Shown in pieces: positions 25,925 through 33,809 of a stretch of 64,000 nt of DNA. The stretch is from Thiomonas sp. FB-6 (GTDB lineage: Bacteria; Pseudomonadota; Gammaproteobacteria; Burkholderiales; Burkholderiaceae_C). Below the pieces are notes generated by a model. It was not told where the DNA came from. It did not search any database and saw nothing but the letters and a program-made list of their open reading frames with translations. How positions within the stretch are numbered: the first letter of the stretch is position 1; every line of letters begins with the position of its first letter. The DNA lies in the NCBI RefSeq assembly GCF_000377645.1, contig NZ_KB898471.1, positions 567,084 through 631,083 on the forward strand, read 5' to 3'. The position numbers and the translations under genes were made by a program.

Positions 25925-26677
25925 ATGAGCGACACCCTCTCCGCTGGTCAGGCCCTCGGCAACCACCTGTACAAGGAGGTCAAGCACAAGATGCTCGAGT
26001 CGCTGCGCACCGGCGAGTGGAAGCCCGGGGAGGTGATCCCCTCCGAGAAGAAGCTCGGCGAACGCTTCGCCGTGAGCATCGGCACGGTGCGCAAGGCGGT
26101 CGACGAGCTCAGCGCCGAGAACGTGCTGATCCGCCAGCAGGGGCGCGGAACCTTCGTCGCCTCGCACGGGCGCGGGAAGTACTTCTTTTCCTTTTTCCAC
26201 ATCGTGCGCCAGGACGGGCTGCGCGAATTTCCCAGCGTGGAGCTCATCGATTTCACGCGCGCCCAGGCCGACGCGCCCACCGCGGCCGCGCTGGAAATCG
26301 ACCCCGGCGACAAGGTGTGGCGCTATACCAATCGGCTGAGTCTGCAGGACCACGCGGTGATCCTGGACGAGATCACCGTGCCGGTGGAGCTGTTCCCGCG
26401 CCTGAGCGAACGCGTGCTGCGCGAACGCCGAAGCACGGTCTACCAGCTATACCAGGAACACGCGGGGGTCAACGTGATCCACACCCGCGAACGCGTGCGC
26501 GCGACCAAGGCGGACGCGGCCCGCGCACGCCTGCTGCAGGTATCCCCGGGGCACCCGCTGCTGCTGCTCGTGCGCATCGCGCGCTCCTTCAAGGAGCGCG
26601 CCGTGGAACTGCGCCACTCCTACGTCAACACCGACCGCCACGAATACGCGGTCGACCTGCTGGGCGACGGCGGCTAG
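25925..26677 (+). CDS. suyR: GntR/UTRA-family regulator of sulfolactate genes (SuyR-like)
   Basis: The 250-residue regulator has an N-terminal GntR winged helix (about residues 15-80, PGEVIPSEKKLGERFAVSIG then TVRKAVDEL) and a UTRA effector domain (about 100-240). It is divergent from suyA, as suyR is in other sulfolactate clusters. By family it should be a repressor released by sulfolactate or a pathway intermediate. It ends 21 bp before the convergent TauD-like gene. Confidence 0.83.
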   Translation: MSDTLSAGQALGNHLYKEVKHKMLESLRTGEWKPGEVIPSEKKLGERFAVSIGTVRKAVDELSAENVLIRQQGRGTFVASHGRGKYFFSFFHIVRQDGLREFPSVELIDFTRAQADAPTAAALEIDPGDKVWRYTNRLSLQDHAVILDEITVPVELFPRLSERVLRERRSTVYQLYQEHAGVNVIHTRERVRATKADAARARLLQVSPGHPLLLLVRIARSFKERAVELRHSYVNTDRHEYAVDLLGDGG

Positions 26678-26697
26678 AAGCCCAGGAGCGCACGCGC

Positions 26698-27645
26698 CTA
26701 GCGTCCGGGCGGACGCAGCGCGCGCTCGGCGCTGAACATGCCCGGCGCCGGGCTGCCGGCGAAATTGCCCAGCGCAATCAGCGACTGGCGCCAGTACACG
26801 CGCAAGGCTCGCCATGCCCCCTGGGGGGCGCGCCAGGCATGCAGCACGCGGTGGTTGCGCAGGAACAGCACGTCGCCGGGCTGCAGCTGCAGCCACACCG
26901 CACGGCGGCGCGCGGCCGCGTCGATCTCCTGCAGCACCCGCAGGGCCGCGGCGTCGCCGGCACGCGCGGGACGCGTGCCGGCGAGATCCACGGCGGCCAG
27001 CACCCCGTCGTCCAGCTTGCGCACCAGGCTGCGCGCCTCGCTGCTGAGCGCGCAGGACGGCCCCAGCGACGCGCCCACGTCGTGGCAAAAGCGCTCCTGT
27101 TGCGCGCACTCGCGCAATGCCGGAGGCAGCGCGTCGAACAGTTCAGCAGCGTCGACCACGCCGACGCCGCCGCGCACGCGGTTCGCGCAACAGCTCAGCG
27201 ACACGAGTTCCGGCTGGAAGGCCGGACGAAACGCGGCCAGCTCCGTGTGGAAGCTGCCCTCTCCCGCGCCCTGCGCGCCGGCCCCCGCGCGGCCTCCAGG
27301 CTCCACCGGCTGGAACACCCCCGGGCCCTGCTCGAGCAGGCCGTAGGCCTGGCCGGCGCCCAGCCAGTGCGCGGCCACGCTGGTCAGCACGCAACGATGG
27401 AACTCCAGGGCCGGCCAGGCGTCCGGATCGAAGCGCACCAGGCAGGCGCGCTGCGCGAGTTCGGGACGCGGCGCCACCGCCAGTTCGCGGACCGCCTCGC
27501 GCGCGGCCTGCTGCACGGCGCGCAGCGGCACCGGATGCGCGGCCAGCGCTTGCGGTGCGACACGCGCGGCGTCCAGGGCGCGACGCAGCAATTCGGCACC
27601 CACTTCCAACGTGGGAACGCTCAACGAGCAGGACACGGAAGACAT
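26698..27645 (-). CDS. TauD/TfdA- or clavaminate-synthase-like Fe(II)/2-oxoglutarate oxygenase
   Basis: The 315-residue product looks like a non-haem iron oxygenase of the TauD/CAS group. GSFHTELAAF gives the first His with Glu as carboxylate ligand (HxE, as in clavaminate synthase, in place of HxD). VLFLRNHRVLHAWRAP gives the distal His and the cosubstrate-binding Arg region. The ATG at 27645 has GAGG about 6 nt upstream. It is convergent with suyR. The substrate is unknown. Its place beside a sulfonate cluster suggests, but does not show, a sulfonate or amino-acid substrate. Confidence 0.7.
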   Translation of the reverse strand: MSSVSCSLSVPTLEVGAELLRRALDAARVAPQALAAHPVPLRAVQQAAREAVRELAVAPRPELAQRACLVRFDPDAWPALEFHRCVLTSVAAHWLGAGQAYGLLEQGPGVFQPVEPGGRAGAGAQGAGEGSFHTELAAFRPAFQPELVSLSCCANRVRGGVGVVDAAELFDALPPALRECAQQERFCHDVGASLGPSCALSSEARSLVRKLDDGVLAAVDLAGTRPARAGDAAALRVLQEIDAAARRRAVWLQLQPGDVLFLRNHRVLHAWRAPQGAWRALRVYWRQSLIALGNFAGSPAPGMFSAERALRPPGR

Positions 27646-27958
27646 CGCCACCTCGGGACCGGATCAGGGAAAAAGAGCAATATTCGCACTCCCAACCAAC
27701 CATTTTCAAAAAATGGTAATACAGCCCATTCGGCAAAACCTGTTAATCGCCCATGATTCTCGATCGCTTCGCAGCCACTCGTGTGAATCGAAGCACTGCC
27801 CGGCCCTGCATTTGCTCGCACCAGAAGGTCGGAAGCCCTGGTCAACAAAGGACTTTTCCAAGAATTTCGGAAATTTCCGAGGATTCCACAATAACTCTCG
27901 GGTCAAGGTTTTCTACTAAGCTGCAAATCCTGACGACCGGGCCCATGCGAGACTTCCG
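27646..27958. other. AT-richer intergenic region with palindromes
   Basis: No gene is supported here. The region is clearly richer in A+T than its flanks. It contains a CCATTTT/AAAATGG inverted repeat (about 27700-27716) and a perfect 14-bp palindrome TCGGAAATTTCCGA (27867-27880). It separates two divergent genes, so it probably carries both promoters. I cannot assign specific -35/-10 boxes with confidence. Confidence 0.45.
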
Positions 27959-28354
27959 ATGCACGACTCCCTGTGGAATGAGATTGCCGCGTTCCTGTGC
28001 CGCCATGTGGTGATTCCGCGCGGCCACCAGCTCGGCCCCGACTCCCGGCTGCTGCGGGATCTGCGCCTGAGCAGCGCGGAGGCGCGCGAGCTGATGGAGC
28101 GCTATTTCGCCTTCTTCCGCGTACGCGCCGAAGGCTTCGACCCCGCGCGCGCCCTGCCGCGGCCCAGGCGCCGCTGGCCCTGGGCGAAGCGCCCCGCGGC
28201 GGCCGACGCCGACGTCAGCGCCTCGATGCTGCTGAGCGCGGCACGCCAGGGCCGCTGGCCCGCCCCGCAGGCCCGTCGGGCCGAAGCGGCTCGCTCCGTG
28301 TCGGCGCCGGCGCCAGGGCGGCAGGCGCGCCCCCACGGCTCGCACGGAGCCTGA
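27959..28354 (+). CDS. DUF1493-family small protein
   Basis: The 131-residue product has an acyl-carrier-like N-terminal part (PDSRLLRDLRLSSAEARELM, then YFAFFRV) and the block LLSAARQGRWP. Both fit DUF1493, a family of small proteins related in fold to acyl carrier proteins but lacking a clear phosphopantetheine motif. The C-terminal 35 residues are low-complexity and rich in Ala, Arg and Pro. It is convergent with the membrane protein gene. Function unknown. Confidence 0.65.
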   Translation: MHDSLWNEIAAFLCRHVVIPRGHQLGPDSRLLRDLRLSSAEARELMERYFAFFRVRAEGFDPARALPRPRRRWPWAKRPAAADADVSASMLLSAARQGRWPAPQARRAEAARSVSAPAPGRQARPHGSHGA

Positions 28355-28408
28355 GGGCCCGCCTGGGCCCGCGATCACGCCATCGAGGCTGGCTGCGCCA
28401 CCGAAGGC

Positions 28409-29945
28409 TCAGCGCAGGGGCGGTGTCCACCGCAGAAGCTGCCGGCCGGCCACGGTGCTCGAGCTCGCCTGCGGCATCATCCGGCGCAAGCCCGCGGCCA
28501 GCGCGGCGCTCTCGGCATCGCTCACCAGCAGCCCGCGCGCCGCCGCGGCGATCTGCCGCAACCGGGCATCGCTCCAGGGCCCCGGGGGGATCTGGCGCAC
28601 CTGCCAGCCGGTCAGGAACTGCACCATCATCGGCCGCTGGCACAACACCACGCCCTCCACCGCGGGTACGCTGACCGGGCGGATGTTCTGATAGACCAGC
28701 AGCGTATTCATGGGCCAGTCCGGTGACCTGGATTGACGCCAGGCATGCCAGGCTGCGTCCCCCTTCCCGACGGCTCTCCCCAGGGAGAGCACCAACAGGA
28801 CCACGAACGGCACGGCCAGTACGGTGCGCTCCAAGGCACCGTGGCGCGGCGAGCGCACATTCGCCACGAGTGCCGCGCAGATGGCCACGCCGAGCAGGAA
28901 CACCGCCGGGCTCATCAGGCGCGTATCCAGTCGATCGAAATGCACCAGCGTGCGCAGCACCACCATGCCCGCCGCGTAGACCAACGCCAGCACCAGCGCC
29001 AGGCGCGCCAGCCAGGCGGCCGGATCGGCGCGCTCGCCGGCGTCCGCGCGGGGCGCGCCGCGCACGCGACCTAGAAGCGCCACGCCCCCCCACGACCAGC
29101 GCCGCCACCACGGCCAGCACGAACACCGCCGTCCATGGCGATGCCACGGCGAAGGCCGAGGCCGCGGCCAGCACCGCGTCGCTCAGGTTGGCCGCCAGGC
29201 CGCGGCCCGACATCGCGCGCGCCGCGCCGGTGAGCTGCTGGCTCTGCGACAGGTTGTGCAGCAACAGCGGCGCGAACAGCACCGCGACGGCCAGGGGCGT
29301 GAGCAGCGCCAGGCTCCGGCGGCGTGCGCGGGACTCCAGCGGCGCCATCCACAGCGCGAGCATCAGGCCCGGAACCAGCAGGGCCATGGCGTAGCGCGCA
29401 TAGATCGCCAGCGCGCACGACACCACGCCCAGTCCCCAGCGCCGCCAGGCGTTGGATGCGTCGATTCCCGCCAGCGACCACAACATCGAGGCCGCCAGCG
29501 CCAGCGCCAGCACCTCGCTCCACACATAGGTGGCGTCCACCAGCAGGGGCAGCGACAAGGCGCAGGCCCATGCGAGCAGCACCGCGGCCAGCGCGTTCAC
29601 GCGCAGCGTGGTGGCGAACATCAGGAACACCACCGCCCCCAGCGTGCCCAGCGCGGCGGCCTGGATCCAGATCGGCGACAGGCCCGTGGCCAGCAGCAGC
29701 GGGAACAAGGGCGGCCAGGTCGTGAAGGAAGCGCTCGCCTTCCCGAACAAGGCGAAGGTGGGCATGCTCAGGCCCTTGCCGGCGGCGATCTGGCCGGCCA
29801 CCGTCAGGTAGGCGATCGAGTCCGGGGAGATGGCCAGCCGGCCCGCGGCGGGCAGGCTCAGCACGATCACCGCCGGCAGCAGCAGCGCCAGCGCGGCGCC
29901 CAGGATCATGGAATCGATCGAAGCAGCTCGGGGCGTTGCGCGCAT
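28409..29945 (-). pseudogene. GT-C-like polytopic membrane protein, frameshifted in a G7 run
   Basis: The N-terminal frame (from the ATG at 29945) and the C-terminal frame (ending at 28409) join near 29085-29092, where the coding strand has seven G in a row. The span is 3x512+1 bases, so removing one G restores a single 511-residue protein. The product would have about ten helices and an N-terminal loop SPDSIAYLTVAGQIAAGKG, as in GT-C glycosyltransferases or ArnT-like proteins. No specific family is certain. A sequencing error, a phase-variable tract and a recent mutation are all possible. Confidence 0.7.
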
Positions 29946-29970
29946 GCGTGGGCCTGGCGTGGGGGAAAGC

Positions 29971-30750
29971 TCAGAGCGTACCGGGAAAGGCCCCGCCGTC
30001 CAGCAGGAGGTTCTGGCCCGTCACGAAACCCGCAGTGGATGCGCACAGGAAGGCGCAGGCCGCCCCGAATTCCCGCGGATCGCCGAAGCGCCCGGCGGGG
30101 TTCTCGGCGGCCCGCCGCGCCAGCACCTCCTCGACCGGGATTCCCTGCGACGCGGCCTGCCCCCTGGCGGTCGCGGCCAGGCGGTCGGTCGCGAAGGGCC
30201 CGGGGAGCAGGTTGTTGATGGTGACGTTGCGGCGCACGGTCTTGCGCGCCAGCCCGGCCACGAAACCCGTCAGGCCGCTGCGGGCCCCGTTGGACAGGCC
30301 CAGGATGTCGATGGGCGCCTTCACCGCGGCCGAGGTGATGTTGACGACGCGCCCGAAGCCGCGCTCCATCATGCCGTCCACCGTCGCCTTGATCAGCTCG
30401 ATCGGCGTGAGCATGTTCGCGTCCAGCGCCCGGATCCAGTCCTCCCGGCTCCAGTCCCGGAAGTCGCCCGGCGGCGGGCCGCCGGCATTGTTGACCAGGA
30501 TGTCGACGGGCCCGGCCGCGGCCAGCGCGGCCTGCCTGCCCTGCGGCGTGGTGATGTCGCCCACCACCTCCCGCACCTCCACGCCGTAGGTGCCGCGGAT
30601 GTGCGCCGCGGTCTCGGCCAGCGCCTGCGCGCCGCGAGCCGTCACCGTCAGATGCACCCCTTCCGCGGCCAGCGCCAGTGCGCAGGCACGGCCCAGCCCC
30701 TTGCTCGATGCGCACACCAGCGCCCTGCGCCCGGCGATCCCCAGATCCAT
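29971..30750 (-). CDS. short-chain dehydrogenase/reductase with altered catalytic residues
   Basis: The 259-residue Rossmann protein has the SDR features GRRALVCASSKGLGRACALAL (cofactor Gly motif), VDILVNNAGG (NNAG) and a C-terminal LLLDGGAFPGTL. The catalytic Ser is in NITSAAV. At the positions of the usual Tyr and Lys (Ser+13 and Ser+17) the sequence has Ser and Arg in GLSNGARSG. I recall similar SNGAR forms in other SDRs, so this may be a real subgroup. Substrate unknown. It starts 25 bp from the end of the membrane protein gene on the same strand order. Confidence 0.82.
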   Translation of the reverse strand: MDLGIAGRRALVCASSKGLGRACALALAAEGVHLTVTARGAQALAETAAHIRGTYGVEVREVVGDITTPQGRQAALAAAGPVDILVNNAGGPPPGDFRDWSREDWIRALDANMLTPIELIKATVDGMMERGFGRVVNITSAAVKAPIDILGLSNGARSGLTGFVAGLARKTVRRNVTINNLLPGPFATDRLAATARGQAASQGIPVEEVLARRAAENPAGRFGDPREFGAACAFLCASTAGFVTGQNLLLDGGAFPGTL

Positions 30751-30882
30751 GAACGTTTCCTCGCGAGTCGGCCCGAAGCCGCGAAGGCGAGCGGGCAGGA
30801 TGGAACAGCACCAGGCCGATAGTACGGATTCCCGCGCCCGGAAGCCGGGCAGCGCGCCGCGCCGGCCCTGCCCTGAGCCGGC

Positions 30883-31599
30883 TCAGGCGGGCCGGAGCAG
30901 CGCGAGCTCGGCCTCGCCCAGGTAGCACCAGCTTCCCTCGGCCAGGCCCAGCGCCTCGAGGCGCAGACCGCCGATGGCCACGCGGCGCAGCGCGGCGCAA
31001 TGGCTGCCGGCGGCAGCCAGCATGCGCTTGACCTGGTGGTATTTGCCTTGCTCGAGCACGATGGCCAGTTCCCGGGGCGCAAGCTGTTCGCAGCGCAGCG
31101 CGGCCAGCGGCTCCGGCTCGTCGTGCAGTCGCACCCCCTGCAGCAGGCTCGCGACCAGGGCGGGCGTGACCGCCTCCTGCGTCGTGGCCACGTACAGCTT
31201 GGGCACCTTGCGCCGGGGCGAGGATTGGGCATGGATGAAGGCGCCGTCGTCGGACAGCAGCAGCAGCCCGGTGGTGTCGTGGTCCAGGCGCCCGACCGCC
31301 TGCACCCCGCGCAGCCGCAGCGCCTCGGGCAGCAGGCTCAGGACGCCGGGATGGTGGCTGGGCCGGCGCGAGCACTCGTAGTTCGGCGGCTTGTTCAAGG
31401 CCAGGTACACATGCTCGCGATACAGCCAGGACTGGCCCGACACCTCGAAACGCAGGCCCGCCGTGTCCACCGGCATGGCCGGGTCGTCCACCAGCGTGCC
31501 GGCCACGCGCAGATGGCCGCCCTCGATCAGCTGCCGGCACTGCCTGCGGGTTCCGAAACCCTGCGACTGCAGCACCCGCTCCAGCGCGAGACGGCTCAT
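30883..31599 (-). CDS. rsuA: 16S rRNA pseudouridine synthase, RsuA family
   Basis: The 238-residue enzyme has an N-terminal S4 RNA-binding domain (about residues 1-55, LERVLQSQGFGTRRQCRQLI) and a TruD/RsuA-type catalytic domain with GRLDHDTTGLLLLSDDG. The Asp in GRLD is the nucleophile. The sequence GKYHQVKRMLAAAGSH is the conserved C-terminal motif. RsuA makes pseudouridine 516 in 16S rRNA; the related RluB/E/F act on 23S, but the overall length fits RsuA better. Moderate certainty on the exact paralogue. Confidence 0.82.
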   Translation of the reverse strand: MSRLALERVLQSQGFGTRRQCRQLIEGGHLRVAGTLVDDPAMPVDTAGLRFEVSGQSWLYREHVYLALNKPPNYECSRRPSHHPGVLSLLPEALRLRGVQAVGRLDHDTTGLLLLSDDGAFIHAQSSPRRKVPKLYVATTQEAVTPALVASLLQGVRLHDEPEPLAALRCEQLAPRELAIVLEQGKYHQVKRMLAAAGSHCAALRRVAIGGLRLEALGLAEGSWCYLGEAELALLRPA

Positions 31600-31630
31600 G
31601 GCCCGCGCGGCGAGACGGCTCGACGGGCCG

Positions 31631-31765
31631 TCAAGACGTCTGGGGAGGAGTGGACTCCGGCGCGGCCGGCGCGGGTTGAAGCTTGCGCTGGGCTTTTTCC
31701 GCCTTCTTCTGCTTCTTCTGCTGCTCGCGCTGGCGCTTTTCGAACTGGTAATTGGGCTTGGCCAT
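31631..31765 (-). CDS. small basic conserved protein (44 aa)
   Basis: This short product begins MAKPNYQFEKRQREQQKKQK and ends with an Ala/Pro-rich tail. AAGGAAG lies 6 nt before the ATG, a good ribosome site. Short Lys/Gln-rich proteins with the start MAKPNYQ-EKRQRE are common in Burkholderiales as far as I recall. It may bind RNA or ribosomes, but no function is known. Confidence 0.7.
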   Translation of the reverse strand: MAKPNYQFEKRQREQQKKQKKAEKAQRKLQPAPAAPESTPPQTS

Positions 31766-31878
31766 GGGGCTTCCTTTCCGAGGGTCGGGATCTCACCTGA
31801 GCACCGGGAGCGAGGGACTCCTGGGCGGCGAGAACTCGTGTGTGAGGGTGGGCAGGACGACCGCGCACCAGGCGCGGG

Positions 31879-32265
31879 TCAGTCCCGGGGATTCATCGCG
31901 CGGGTTGCCGCCGCGACTGCGCGTGCACATGCCCGTCGAATGTACACCCACCGGCGATTCGTGGTGATCAGCGGCGTGCCGGCCGCGGCCGGCACGGCCC
32001 CGGCCGCTCCGGGCGCGGCGAGCCCCAGAAACAAGGCCCGGTTGCGCGCGACATCCCGCTCGAAGGACGCCAGCACGAGGTCCGAGATGTCGGCGTACAA
32101 CATGGCCGTGCGCGCCGCTTCGGCGTGCTCGTCGAACGAGACCAGCCATTTCGCGCGAGACGCCGCGGACAGGCCTTCGATCAGCGCGGGCACGAGTGCC
32201 TCGAGCGCGATCTGGCTGCCCTTGAGTTCGCAGATGCGCTCGGTGGCTTCCTGCAGATTCTTCAT
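31879..32265 (-). CDS. hypothetical protein, helical
   Basis: The 128-residue product starts at the ATG at 32265 with GAGGG about 9 nt upstream. It looks mostly alpha-helical (KNLQEATERICELKGSQIAL) with a basic tail (RRWVYIRRACARA). The N-terminal helices recall phasin-like or histidine-kinase-like coils, but no family can be named. It is downstream of the cold-shock gene, separated by that gene's terminator. Confidence 0.55.
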   Translation of the reverse strand: MKNLQEATERICELKGSQIALEALVPALIEGLSAASRAKWLVSFDEHAEAARTAMLYADISDLVLASFERDVARNRALFLGLAAPGAAGAVPAAAGTPLITTNRRWVYIRRACARAVAAATRAMNPRD

Positions 32266-32281
32266 GCGAGCGTCCCTCGGC

Positions 32282-32314
32282 AAAAAAGAAAGCGCGGCAG
32301 TGCCGCGCTTTCTT
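32282..32314 (-). terminator. rho-independent terminator of the leftward csp gene
   Basis: Perfect 14-bp arms (32286-32299 and 32301-32314) enclose a one-base loop. On the minus strand the stem is followed by a T6 run (32287-32282). The stem core GCGCGGCA matches the terminator of the second csp gene at 35779. It ends the 32360-32572 transcript. Confidence 0.85.
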
Positions 32315-32359
32315 CGGGAGAGGTCGGGGCAAGCCCGACATCCGGCGGTGCGATCTGGA

Positions 32360-32572
32360 TCAGTCCAGGGCTCGAATGTTCGACGCCTGCGGGCCCTTTT
32401 GGCCCTGGGTCACCTCGAACTGCACGCGCTGGTTCTCGGTCAGCGTCTTGAAGCCGCTGCCCTGGATTTCCTTGAAATGCGCGAACAGGTCCTTGCCGCC
32501 GCCATCAGGAGCGATGAAGCCAAAGCCCTTGCCTTCGTTGAACCACTTCACGGTACCGGTTTCGGTCGTCAT
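32360..32572 (-). CDS. cold-shock protein (CspA family)
   Basis: The 70-residue single cold-shock domain begins [20 protein letters not shown]. It includes RNP1 (KGFGFI) and RNP2 (DLFAHF), which bind single-stranded RNA and DNA. It differs from the second csp product (35517-35729) at only a few positions in the C-terminal half. Such proteins act as RNA chaperones. The long shared leader upstream suggests post-transcriptional control. Confidence 0.97.
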   Translation of the reverse strand: MTTETGTVKWFNEGKGFGFIAPDGGGKDLFAHFKEIQGSGFKTLTENQRVQFEVTQGQKGPQASNIRALD

Positions 32573-32731
32573 GTCGAATTCCTTTCAAAGTTTTCGGATG
32601 CAAAAGCGCACCCAGCGAAGAGACGCCAAGAAGATCTTCAAAAGGGTATTCAACTCGGCCGCCGGCAGAACCGGAGCGGGTAGAAAGACCTAAAGGCGAA
32701 CGGTCTTGTGCATATCAGCCACTCCATGCTA
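32573..32731 (-). promoter_or_regulatory. promoter and long 5' leader of the leftward csp gene
   Basis: About 140 nt upstream of this csp gene align with the leader of the other csp gene (35353-35516). They share GCACAAGACC near the start, AGGTCTTTC, a GAAGATCTTCTT segment, GCGTCTCTTCGC and the AAAGGAATTCGA ribosome-site region. TAGCAT (32731-32726 on the minus strand) lies at the same distance (14 nt) from GCACAAGACC as TACACT does in the other copy, so both may be -10 boxes. Conserved csp leaders are known temperature-responsive RNA elements. Confidence 0.6.
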
Positions 32732-32875
32732 CACGAAAACGGCCGCGCGTGCAGCGCTCGGCGAAAACGCATCTCCGGCGCACCGCCTCGGCCCCGCCGC
32801 TCCTGACGCTATCGCTGCCTTCAAAAGTAGCGCATGATGAAGGAAGGGAACCCCCCGTTTCCACGGAGATGTGCC

Positions 32876-33316
32876 ATGAATGGAACCTGGGAATCAGCGC
32901 TGCCGGTTGGCGCGCTGACGATCGGCATGCCGGTCAGGGAGTACATGTGCGAGGACCAGCTTGCGTTCTTCCGCGGAATCCTCGAGCGCGAACGCGAGGT
33001 GCTGCTGAACGCGGCGCAGTCCACCGCCTCGGAACTCAAGGAAATCGAGGCAACGCCGGACCCCTCGGACCGTGCTTCGCTGGAAGAGGACCACGCGCTG
33101 GAGTTGCGCATTCGCGGCCGTGAACTGGGGCAATTGCACGCCATCGAGCAAGCCCTGCTGCGCATCCGCGACGGAAGCTATGGCTGGTGCGCGGAGAGCG
33201 GCGATCCGATCGGCCTCGCCCGCCTCGTCGCGCGACCCACCGCGACCCTGTCCGTTGCAGCCCAGCAGCGCCACGAATCCCAGGACCGGTTCAAACGCGG
33301 GGCCCGGCTTCGCTGA
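32876..33316 (+). CDS. DksA/TraR-family protein without a complete zinc finger
   Basis: The 146-residue product has the DksA layout. A long coiled-coil region carries the tip motif DPSDRASLEEDHALELR, where the two Asp and the Ala match the residues DksA uses in the RNA polymerase secondary channel. A degenerate globular end follows (YGWCAESGDPIGLARLVARP, TATLSV). Only one of the four zinc cysteines remains, so it is a zinc-independent type. It probably binds RNA polymerase with or without ppGpp. The ATG at 32876 has GGAG upstream. An ATG 42 bp earlier is less likely. Confidence 0.82.
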   Translation: MNGTWESALPVGALTIGMPVREYMCEDQLAFFRGILEREREVLLNAAQSTASELKEIEATPDPSDRASLEEDHALELRIRGRELGQLHAIEQALLRIRDGSYGWCAESGDPIGLARLVARPTATLSVAAQQRHESQDRFKRGARLR

Positions 33317-33382
33317 ACCCGGATGGCCGCCGCGCGCGGCGTGCACAATGGGCTTGCTGTCCCGGTTTTCACCTCCAAGACC

Positions 33383-33730
33383 ATGACGACCCCGATGCAC
33401 ACCGCCCTGCAGGCCTGGGGCCGGGCCGAATTCGCGCCGCTGCTGCGCGACGCCCTGCTGGCCGAGGACGCCCTGTTCGGTCCGCTGCAGAAGGCGATGG
33501 CCCACGGCAGCTGCGCGCTGGTCGACCAGGCCACCTTGATGCTGCTGCGCGGGCATGAGACCGCCGAGGCCCTCGAGGTCGAGCTCGGCGTCGGCTATGC
33601 CAGCATCATCCCGGGCTGCGCCTGCGAGGGGGACCCGACGCCGATGAGCGAACTGCCGGAGTACGCGAGGCTGCGGGTGCGCATCGACCGCGCCAGCGGC
33701 AGCGCCACGGTCACGCCGGTGCCCGATTGA
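33383..33730 (+). CDS. hypothetical protein
   Basis: The 115-residue product starts at the ATG at 33383 and has no membrane segment. It is acidic in the middle (LLAEDALFGPLQKAMAHGSC) with a beta-rich end (YARLRVRIDRASGSATVTPV). I do not recognise a family. An upstream in-frame ATG at 33323 lies close to the end of the DksA-like gene and lacks a better ribosome site. It is convergent with the flavin oxidase. Confidence 0.55.
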   Translation: MTTPMHTALQAWGRAEFAPLLRDALLAEDALFGPLQKAMAHGSCALVDQATLMLLRGHETAEALEVELGVGYASIIPGCACEGDPTPMSELPEYARLRVRIDRASGSATVTPVPD

Positions 33731-33809
33731 GCTTCGGGCGCTGCCCGCGCAGCGCCCGGACATGCGCATCGCCGGCGGCGCTCGACGAACTCGATCTGGC
33801 CCGGGCGGC

